The position numbers were made by a program, and so were the translations under genes. Of a stretch of 64,000 bases of DNA, positions 55,740 to 64,000 are shown piece by piece. Positions within the stretch are counted from its first letter, which is position 1; every line of letters starts with the position of its first letter. The notes beneath the pieces were generated by a model. It had not been told where the DNA came from, ran no database searches, and saw only the letters and a program-made list of their open reading frames with translations. Source of the DNA: Phytophthora sp. 'mugwort' (Eukaryota; Oomycota; Peronosporomycetes; Peronosporales; Peronosporaceae). The stretch spans positions 4,340,001-4,404,000 of the forward strand of contig JAUCEF010000017.1 in assembly GCA_033558025.1 (NCBI GenBank), given 5' to 3'.

Positions 55740-56400
55740 TTCACGCGTACAAGCGCTTCTGCAAGCAGTATTGAAACGAACGACCCATATACACGGAGGA
55801 GCAGTTTCGTTTCCGGATGAGCAAGACCCTGTTTATTAGACCGGTGGAATCTCTAAGGCGCGGAGTACTTCACGTGGCTTAAAGACTGCACTGGTAAATA
55901 TGGTGTGCTTCCAGCAATTAAGGTGGCTGCAGCGATTCGAATGCTTGCATACGGATGCTTTGCAGACCTCTTGATGGCTACTTTTCTATTGGGAAAGCAT
56001 AGTGCTAGAAATGCTGGACAAATTTGTTTCATCTGTTTATACGAATCTCAATATATTTGCCTGGCTACCGAGCATGACTTGGCTGAAATTCTGCAGGTCA
56101 ACGCAGCTCGAGGAATTCCAGGGGTGATCGGCTCGATTGATTGCATGAAATGGAGCTGGAAAATCTGTCCTAGCGCATGGCTTGAAGCTTTGCAAGGAGT
56201 GTCTCGAGCTGCAACAGTAGTGCTTGAAGCTGCGGCTACTGAAGACATAAAATCTGGCACGCATTTGTTGGCATGCCAAGCAGTCACAACGATTTTGTTT
56301 TAATCAATGGTGATGCGTCAAAATATTTAAAAAGTCTTGATGCATCACTGTAGTATGGTGGCATGAAAAATCAACCACGACCACGCAGTGCAGTCGAGTA
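55740..56400 (+). pseudogene. ALP1-like (PIF/Harbinger superfamily) transposase fragment
   Basis: Frame pieces in order: YTEEQFRFRMSKTLFI near 55795, KVAAAIRMLAYGCFAD at about 55920, then DLAEILQVNAARGIPGVIGS with the first catalytic Asp in SIDCMKWSWKICPSAW, then ATVVLEAAATEDI, and NDFVLINGDASKYLK in another frame. The central part between LAYG and LAEI is eroded. The later acidic residues are not identifiable, so it is inactive. Confidence 0.8.
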
Positions 56401-56899
56401 TGGCGGCGACGCTGGGTAGCGCGCTGCTGCCAGCATCTGGTTGATCAGCCATTTGTGCTGTTGCTCAGTATGCATGAATGTTGAACCTGAGCACCGCAAC
56501 CAGGAGTGCTGGCTTAGAGGTTCAATAGCAGATCGTGCGTTCGTTAACTCAAGCTGGTGCAAGTTGCAGTAGGGAGCTTTACTGAGCGTCGTGTAGAGCG
56601 CCACCACTGGGACGCTGGTGGTGGCGAGGTTAGGCAGCTAGTCGGCATGCATGTTTTAGGTTTTCACTTTCGTTTGTATCTCAAAGCCGGCAAGCGCAAT
56701 GCACTCGGCAGACAACTGAAGGAAGTGCCAGCTTTCCCCAGCAGTATTCACGATTTAAAGCGTGACCTATTACGAAAAATTCTTTTTTCGAATGTGCCTT
56801 TCGCTCTGTTCATGCCACTTGCTACGCCTCAACTCAAGAGTACTTCGCATACTGTCCTAGTGCAATGGCGAAAACTCCGACGAGAGTACGAGGACGAAG

Positions 56900-57660
56900 T
56901 AGTGTAGCGCGAAGTGCAACAACCACGCCGACAAGATGGCAGAGGTGCTCGTGTGAGTGAAGAAGTCGTTCAACAAGCGGCTTTTGAGGTCTGGTATGAG
57001 TTTGACTGGGGCCTCGACATCGAGACGTCACGGACGCGTACATACTCTGCAAGATCGACGACATCATTTTATCGGTGAAGAACAGTTCTGTTCCAGATGT
57101 TGCTGCTCTTTTTAAAAAGAATGTTGACATAGACATGCCAGAGAGTGACATCAACGAGCGGGTGATGCAATTCTTCGCCAGAGCAGAGAGTTCATCGAAG
57201 AGCAAGGATGGCAGTAGTTTTTCACTGGGAAGGAAGGACTTCGGCTGAAGTGTAAACTACTGGTGGAATCGCTGCAACCGCGGAGCTTGCGCGATGAAGT
57301 TGCAACCACCGTCAAGTACCAGGTAAGACCGGCCAAGGAAAACGAGAAGGAACTGTTCAAATGTTGTTCTGTCGAACGCATTTGATCAGGACCACGACTT
57401 TCAGCGTCGCAAGCGCTCCCGTTCCAAGGACCGGGGCGAGCGCAAGAAATAAGACAGCAAAATGCATGCTGGCGAATCGCTCCAACACAGATCCAAATAC
57501 AGAAAGGTGGAGTGCGGTGGGGGCAAACAAGGTAAAAAGGGTGGCGCCCCAAGCAGAGCCATGGAAATCGAGCGACCTCAACCCCGCCGATCGGTAGTTA
57601 TCTGAAGCGCAAAGGTGATCATTGGTTAGTTCATTGCCCGACTGCTTATGCTGATGAAAA
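56900..57660 (+). pseudogene. Gag-like region of Ty3 copy B
   Basis: Across three frames: EEVVQQAAFEVWYEFDWGLD, then SVPDVAALFKKNVDIDMPES and INERVMQFFARAESSSKSKD, then LRLKCKLLVESLQPRSLRDE. A short stretch ending HWLVHCP near 57620 may be the remnant of a zinc knuckle. Identification rests on resemblance to oomycete retroelement Gag proteins and on position. Confidence 0.5.
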
Positions 57661-57875
57661 GAAGAAGATACTTCAGACGATGCAGAGCGTTGCGACAACA
57701 ACAAGGCCCCGAAGCGGACCGGTCGCGATGCTTGAAGATTGAAGCTCATAAAGGACTGTCTCTCCAAGCATGACAAGACCATTGTGCTTGAAGAGAGGCT
57801 GTCCATGACCTAATGCGCTGATACCTGGGCGAGAAGAGCATCATTAGTGCTCGGAAGCTAAACGGGCTTGAGAAG

Positions 57876-58169
57876 TTGGGTGGTCTTGGAAAAACCACAA
57901 CGTTGGCGAGGTTGATAGTATGTGAGACAGTGGGCAAGCACAGGATTTTGGCGAATCGCTCTGTGCTATTGCAGATCATGCTGCACATCGCGGCTGGGCC
58001 TGTGAGACCAGTTAAACTGTACGAAGTGCTCGTGATTGATGAGGATGATGATAAGTTTGTTCTCAGTGAAGAAATTCTTGATGATCTGGGTATCAATATC
58101 GATCGACAACTGGAGCGGTTGGCCGAGCGTACTTTAGCTGATGCGATTGCATTCGGCGATGACTTCTGA
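57876..58169 (+). pseudogene. Protease region of Ty3 copy B
   Basis: Contains PVKLYEVLVIDEDDDKFVLS and EEILDDLGINIDRQLERLA, the block that follows the protease active site in these elements. The active-site Asp motif itself is not preserved in this frame. Confidence 0.55.
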
Positions 58170-58282
58170 GCAGGTTGTACACCGGGTGAGGAGGTTCGTC
58201 AGGCAGTGGAGGTGATGATTGCGAGGGCTCTGGAAAATGGTTTCCGCCGGAGAAGGAGGGCAAACTACGCATTATTGTCTAC

Positions 58283-58908
58283 ATGTATGATATCTGGAGA
58301 CTCCACTTGGGGCCGGATCTGCCTGCCAAGGTTCCAACGCTAGAGCTTCGAATGAAAAAAGGTGTCAAACCTTTTAGGTGCAAATCAAGAGAATATCTAC
58401 CTCACGTCCGAAAATTCTTGCACAAATTAGACGATGAGCTCATACGGCTCGGATGGTCTACGAGAATGCGTCAAGCCGATGGTCTTGCCCCGCCCTCCCC
58501 GTCAAAAAGCCTGCCAAGGACGAGTTTTGTCAGACAAGTGATGATCGACCAGCCAACGCCGAGACAGAACTCATTGCTGGCGTCATGCCGATACTGCCGA
58601 TGATCGCTGAACACGTTAGAAGCATGTGTTTCCTTGGCCTTTTCGACTTCATCAAAGGGTTTTGGATGCTTCCACTTGCAAAAGCAAGCCAAGAATTCCT
58701 AAGCTACATGACCGACGCGAAGGTATATACACCGACTCGTGTTTCACAGGGTTGCAGTGATGCGGCTCTGCACTTTCAGGTGACGATGGAACGCTGCTTC
58801 ACCAAGTTGTTCTACGAACACTTGTTGATTTGGATTGATGGCCTCCTACTCTACGCTGAGAACGTGGATACTATCTGGAGACTCGGCGAGCTGCTCTCAG
58901 ATGAATGA
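58283..58908 (+). pseudogene. Reverse transcriptase of Ty3 copy B
   Basis: Two frames overlap near 58453-58603. Seen are KVPTLELRMKKGVKPFRCKS, LGLFDFIKGFWMLPLAKASQ (first catalytic Asp), TPTRVSQGCSDAALHFQ and LLIWIDGLLLYAENVD. In the last, the second Asp of the usual WIDD/YxDD pair is Gly, which would kill the enzyme. Confidence 0.85.
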
Positions 58909-59057
58909 GTTCGGGCTCAAATTAAGCGCTGCAAATTCAAGTCTTTCTCAGCGAGCAGTAAAATGGTGCGGCAGGAGCATTGACGGTGGGGTCATGGCGG
59001 ACGCCATGACCCGCAGAGTATTGCTGCTCTCCGCGAGATGCCCTTGTTGTCGACGGT

Positions 59058-59766
59058 GTGATACTGGGGAGTGGAAAACGAACAAAGCGAGCAGCGGCCA
59101 AACTACCGGTGACATTCTCTGATGATGAGCGAGTTGCGTTCGAGCAAGCCAAAGACTGTTTTGCGTCAGCGGCCATGCTGGCGCATCACACTTCCGATGG
59201 AGTTATGTCTGTGTTCACAGACGCTTCGGATACAGCGTGGAGCGTCGTTGTGACGGACGTGGAGAAGTGGCAAAACGACAAACCGGTAGCAGCTCAAAGT
59301 CACTGCCTGCTATATTATCTTATCGGGACTTTCTTTGGGTCGCAGTTAAATTGGAATGTAATTGAGAAGGAGGCTTATGCTATCGTGTCAGCTTGTGATC
59401 AGCCGCTCTTCCTACCTGCAGGATTCCGGTTATTCTCCGACCACCGCAACTTAATTCACGTGTGTGTTCGCCCATGATACGACTGTGAAGAAGCACATCA
59501 GAGAGAAATTACTGCGGTGGGCGATGAGACTCGATGAGTTCCGTTATGACATCCTTCCCATCGCAGGCGCTGACAATGTGTGGGCTGACATGGCGTCGCG
59601 CTGGGCAAGAATGCCGGCGACGACCAGTCTGCGGCGAGTAACAACTCGTGGTCAACAGCAGCAGAACCTACTACTGCTGCGACCACTCGATAATGATGAC
59701 TTCGTGTGGCCCAACTTGGACACCGTCTCCGATGTCCAGCAAAAGTCGGGGACAAGTCCGAGCTGA
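59058..59766 (+). pseudogene. RNase H of Ty3 copy B
   Basis: VMSVFTDASDTAWSVVVTD, QLNWNVIEKEAYAIVSAC and RLFSDHRNLIHV are clear RNase H blocks. After a shift at about 59465 come REKLLRWAMRLDEFRYDI and GADNVWADMASRW, the usual end of the domain. Confidence 0.88.
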
Positions 59767-59991
59767 CTCAGCAGGAGGGCAAGTGATGATGGGGCTGGCG
59801 TAAGGACGGAAGGTTGTGGATCCCAACCTAGGCCACAGATCTGCTCCGTCGGTTGTGCATCACTACACATTGCGGCTCTCAGGGCAACCGCTGCAGAGAC
59901 GCGATTCTGGCACATCTCGGTCGCATCTTCTACGTGCATTACCTTCAGCAATGCGTGGACAAGTTTCTGGCAAGCTGCCTTCTGTGCCATC

Positions 59992-60400
59992 ATGTTAAGG
60001 GGGGAAAGTAGTGGTCCTTGGGGTAAAATATATCGATGCAACGAACGGAACCAGGCTCTGCATTGCGACTTTCTCTACTTAAACGAGTCGACTGGTGACA
60101 TGCAGTATCTATTGGTGCTGAAGGATTATGCTTGTCACTATTGCGAGCTGGTTAAGTGTGAAACACCTACGAATACGGTTACCGCTGACGCCATCACGGA
60201 CTGGCACAGTCGATTTGGATTTCCTCGATATTGGATATGTGACCAAGGTTCTCACTTCAAGAATGAAGCGATCAACGAGCTGTGCAGTAGGCTGAAGTGC
60301 CAGCAGATATTATCGGTAACATACAGCCCGTGGATCAATGGGTAAGTGGAACGTGTGAATCGTGATATTTTGCAAGTCTTACGGGTCCTCATCCTAAGCA
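59992..60400 (+). pseudogene. Integrase of Ty3 copy B
   Basis: Catalytic core of the D,D,E type: ALHCDFLYLNESTGD (first Asp), FPRYWICDQGSHFKN (second Asp), then SPWINGXVERVNRDILQVL (Glu) with one stop between. The zinc-binding N-terminal part just upstream is eroded and the C-terminal domain is missing. Confidence 0.85.
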
Positions 60401-60402
60401 GA

Positions 60403-61760
60403 TGGCAGGTACTGGATACACCAACCTGGCGTCCCACGTGCGCCAGATGCATCCCGAATACGAGGAGGAGATGCGCGACGCCAGTTTAGCCAGCACCTGC
60501 TTCTTAATGCCGTGGTGAGCAAGGAGCCTCCAACAGGACGGCTGGCTACGCTGGATCGAGATGTTGAACCTCCCATTCTACTTTTGATAGTCGCAGGAGA
60601 CGCGCCGGTACGTGAGTAACTTTTAACAAGCCAAGAGAAACTTATGTTAATGATGTATTATGCAGGTTTAGGAAGCTCATCCCCGTCTCAGTTGACCCTC
60701 TCGTCGCGACGGTGGAGAGCGTCACCAAGGCTGTTGAGAGCTCTCTCGGCGCTGAGATGGCTGACGAGTCCGGCCTTATGCTGGACGGCTGGAGCCACGG
60801 CACTGAGCACTGCCTGGCGGTGTTCGCCTGCTACGATACCGCCAGCGGCCCCCACTACCCGCTGATGTCGATGGTCCCCGTCATGGAGGAGCCGGACGGT
60901 CAGCTAAACGCGGAAGGGTACAGGCGGCCATCGAGCGACTCTCACCGTAATTTTTTGGTAAGTCCTTGACTGACTGTTTATTCATTGCTAGTGACAACTG
61001 CGCCGTTAACAAGCGGCTCGCTCGTCTCGTCGAGGTGCCGCTTGTTGGCTGCGCTAGTCATCGCCTAAATATCGCTGTTCGCGAGTTTCTGGAGCCTATG
61101 AAGATGGGCTCGACCAAGTGCAACGCCTGATGCGCAAGGTACGCACGTTAAATCAGGCCTCCAAGTTATGGTACGCTTCATTTTATTTCTGTGGCATTAG
61201 ACTTATTTTTGTCTACTGTATTGTTCATGGAGAGTCAAAAGACGCAGCTTCTGCTGATTTTGCGCCAGGAGGCGCGGTGGTCGTCCACCCTTCGATACTC
61301 GCCCACTACATCCGCCTGCGCGAGTTTTTTTTTTATCTCGGCCGATGACGACGAGCTCGGCGGGTTAATCCCGACCTGTGCGGCTCATAACACGCTCAAG
61401 CGGCTGCTTGAGACGCTGCATGCCGTGGAATTTATATCAAAGAAGCTCCGATTTGCTCAACCTCGCAGGGGCTACTCGACGTGATGTCGTCGCTTCCGAC
61501 GTATATCGGTAAGAGTGATGCAAAATTATTGTACTATGTTTTAAGTAAGCGCCAGCGCGATGGCGAACCGAACGAGGCCTATGAGAGTTCATCAAAGGGC
61601 AACAAGTTTGCCAAGTAGGTGGGCCTGCTTCGCGAGCAGAAGGAGAAGGAAATAATTGCCAAGCAAAAGCAAAAACAAATGAAGAAGGAGTGTCTCGATC
61701 GACAGGCTACGGAGACGCGCTTCATGCAACACTTGAAGATACTTGCTACGCGAGGGTAGT
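60403..61760 (+). pseudogene. hAT-family transposase relic (copy 2)
   Basis: Pieces in order: BED-finger half (MAGTGYTNLASHVRQMHP) at 60403, the conserved GLMLDGWSHGTEHCLAVFAC at about 60775-60835, SDNCAVNKRLARLVEVPLVG and CASHRLNIAV near 60990-61075, MRKVRTLNQASKLW, then RQEARWSSTLRYS and ISADDDELGGLIP. The tail KEIIAKQKQKQMKKECLDRQ (61640-61700) may be foreign. Frames change at least four times. It is of the same family as the copy at 17.0-18.6 kb but clearly diverged. Confidence 0.82.
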
Positions 61761-61879
61761 AACACATGATTCTTCGCTCAACGGAAAATAAATTGAGCTC
61801 TGATTGCCTTGAAAGACTGTTAACGTCTCTCGAAATGCTCACGTAGTGTGGGCTGAGACAAATTGAAGTATGAAGTTAT

Positions 61880-62935
61880 CTGGTTGCCCCACAATAACAG
61901 CACTGGCAATTCGTCAACAGCATAACACAAGTACAAATTTGCCGACAAGACTGAGGCGAAGCTCCAAGTTCTTCTTAAAATCAAGGAACGCCCACACTCT
62001 CTTCATGATGCCAAAGTTCCACTCTACTGCAGTTCGAGCGCCACTCAACTCCTTGTTGAATACGCGACCATGCGTCGTTTGCACGACGCTCTTTAAGCGA
62101 GTCACAGAATACTTGCTTATTACATAGGCTTGGCGCCAAATATAGTTTTGCCCTCAAAGATGGTGGGCTTGTCAAACTATCGTAAAATCCCACTCCCGGC
62201 AAGCAGAATCGTATTATGACTTCTCCCTTCGCATGAACCCAAGAAGTGGATGCCAAAGTCGTCTGGGGTAGTCAGACCTGGGTACAATACCAAGGCACAA
62301 TGTATGACGTTAAACAAGCAACGGTGTAGATATAAACAGTGAAGACGCTTGTGACCACGGTATACTTGTCGTTCAGATTTTCATATTGGCGCCCATGCCA
62401 CGGTGGCGGGCAGCATAACCGGATCTTAGTCCCATGTAGAAAATCAAATATCCCTTTCACTGAGCTTCTCCGCGCAATTGCGCTGCGAAAGTCGTTCATT
62501 TTGGCTTGCACTAGCTTTAACCTAAAGTACAAAGTTCCTCGTATTGCTGATATTTTGGCAATCATTGAAATTAGTTATCAACACAGCAAAGATAACATAG
62601 ATGGCAGTCCACAAGAAGCTTCTGCTCACGTAGCGCGGTACGAGATCTGATGCGGCATGACGGCTAGTGCCTCCTCTCGGTTGCATCGACCCCCCGCCCC
62701 TGCGATTCGACAACAGGGAGCGCCAACACATTTGCCACCGTTGACGCCAAAGCGGAAATCTTTCGTGGCGTGGGCGTCTTCGCACGCGCCCAACTCGAAA
62801 TGCACATCGGATACGAAGGGGAGGTTCGGGGCTGGTAAGCAGTCCCGGCTGCTGCAAAATCACCCAAGTAGCCTCCTCGTTGAACGCGAACAGAACCATC
62901 CAGAGCTCGATCGCTTCTTCTTGCGTAAGATGCAC
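61880..62935 (-). pseudogene. Harbinger-type transposase relic (third copy)
   Basis: Read right to left: HLTQEEAIELWMVLFAFNEE at 62930, RSSVKGIFDFLHGTKIRLCC near 62440 (the first Asp block, where the usual DGT reads HGT), WHGRQYENLNDKY, and near 62020 FNKELSGARTAVEWNFGIMK and AFLDFKKNLELRLSL, the C-terminal Glu block. Frames shift repeatedly and the central region is missing. Confidence 0.72.
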
Positions 62936-62960
62936 GGGCCGAACTAAATATATGGCCCTG

Positions 62961-62972
62961 CCCCCCCCCCCC
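62961..62972. repeat. Poly-C tract (12 C)
   Basis: A run of 12 cytosines just beyond the start of the Harbinger relic. Confidence 0.9.
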
Positions 62973-64000
62973 GGCTCTCAGTGCCTCTGTGCTGCGCTAT
63001 GTCTTGACTGACCACCAGCCAGCCGTTGCCAGCAGGGTTTGTACTATTTCCCGAGATTTAGTGCTCGAAAGGTCAACTGGGTTTTCACGAGCCTTATCCT
63101 TACACTTCGCTGTGTGAAGGGAAACTGAGGGTAGTGCCGAGTCCGAAACCTTACTAGTACAGCCCAGCTTTTGGTTGGTATATTCGTAATATTTTTTATA
63201 TGCACAAACCAGTCCTACGTAAACGCTTTGAGTCCAACTTATGAACTATCCGCTAAAAAGCTGGATATTTTTTCTGTATTAAATCTGCCTATTGAAACCT
63301 AGCCGTAAAAGTTTTAATCGATACGAAGATATGTACCCTTTCTACCATTTCAAAAACAGCCATTTTAAAGAGCGATATCCGAAGCGGGTACCGCGACTCC
63401 AGACGTTAGTATATGAACAAATTTGGGGCTCGTCATCTATACGTATAGTAGACTCTCAGTACTGTTGGCAAGTAAATCAAATGAAAACAAAAGCATAGCG
63501 TTAAAATATCATCCACGTTAAGTACAGTATACTGGACGAATTTAATAAAATGTTGTTAAGAAGAGCACCTAAGGGAAACGGTCAATTCGAGGTTTGCCAG
63601 CACATGGCTTCCTCGCGACATACCTTTACATGGAATATATAACTGGTAGGTTTAAAAAAGGCACTCACGGTCTGAGCTTTTTTTTTTATTATTTTCATTG
63701 CCAGAAAGTGTGCTGTTGGGCCCGTTTATCAACGAGACCGGTTGAATTTTGCTTTATGCCAATTACATGTAGAGGCCGGAAATGCAAGATATCCGCAGGA
63801 TATCTGGTTTTCTGTAGGGCAAGTCTCCTTTCCCAAAGACAAGCCTTAAGCGACGACGCCGAAGGTTGGACCATTTGGCTGTTAGAACAAGTTTGTAGGC
63901 TAGACAGATTGTTGCGAATTTCTCGCTTGAAGCTAACCCTCCCACCGCGCCCTCGAGCACGGCCGGCGAGGATAAACATCATCGAGTTTGCCTCTCCCTG
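62973..64000. other. AT-rich DNA without recognisable genes
   Basis: No convincing gene. A minus-strand frame at 63695-63982 encodes a basic stretch (LRRRRLRLVFGKGDLPYRKP in an overlapping frame) that might be a repeat fragment, but I could not name it. A T-run lies at about 63680-63689. Confidence 0.4.

Larger units (their letters stand above)
56557..60400 (+). mobile_element. Degenerate Ty3/gypsy-type retrotransposon (copy B), different lineage from copy A
   Basis: Gag-like, protease, reverse transcriptase, RNase H and integrase pieces lie in order on the plus strand, with many stops and frameshifts. Long terminal repeats were not recognised. Motifs differ clearly from copy A at 11.8-16.1 kb, so the two are not recent sisters. 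The right end is cut or overlain by an hAT copy. Confidence 0.8.

Noticed and set aside
1..64000. CRISPR arrays, bacterial operons or phage-like systems
   Set aside because: No regularly spaced repeats of that kind, and the intron-rich gene structure is eukaryotic.

Overview
The window is nuclear DNA of an oomycete, most likely Phytophthora or a close relative. Genes carry short GT-AG introns of about 55-100 bases and sit 100-400 bases apart. The omega-3 (delta-17) fatty acid desaturase at 22.6-23.7 kb is of the Phytophthora/Pythium type. The hAT, PIF/Harbinger and Ty3/gypsy relics are of the kinds that fill Phytophthora genomes.

Layout. 0-8.7 kb holds four single-copy genes: an Enhancer-of-zeste H3K27 methyltransferase, an acidic-tailed protein of unknown function, a PH-PX domain protein and a small protein resembling a TFIIS N-terminal domain. 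8.7-20.8 kb is repeat-rich: a Ty3 pol scrap, a broken Ty3/gypsy element (about 11.8-16.1 kb), a frameshifted hAT transposase (17.0-18.6 kb) and an inverted-repeat cluster at 18.9-19.0 kb. 20.8-51.2 kb is a dense block of host genes: a mucin-like surface protein, the delta-17 desaturase, Wee1 kinase, a 20-exon EF-hand/RCC1/F5-8C protein, a 2419-residue protein of unknown function, three adjacent RING-type ubiquitin ligase genes, a membrane protein, a Tim17-like protein, a carnitine acyltransferase, a methyltransferase and alpha-N-acetylglucosaminidase. 52-63 kb is a graveyard of PIF/Harbinger, ALP1-like, Ty3/gypsy and hAT copies, and the last kilobase has no recognisable gene.

I rebuilt the spliced genes exon by exon. 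The Wee1 (8 exons, 569 aa), EF-hand/RCC1 (20 exons, 1469 aa), 2419-aa (3 exons), NAGLU (3), EZH2 (2), Tim17-like (3), PH-PX (2) and mucin-like (2) models all keep phase at every junction. Several neighbours share short divergent promoters: 32118-32275, 44368-44515 and 47456-47689.

The strongest unusual signals are: a Harbinger element whose transposase is cut in two by an internal inversion that also flipped one terminal repeat; a Wee1 with an N-terminal PIP box and a perfect E2F site upstream; three neighbouring ligases carrying 1, 3 and 2 copies of a RING module; duplicated 18-base palindromes in a shared promoter; and a giant conserved-looking protein of unknown role. I saw no tRNA, rRNA or CRISPR array.
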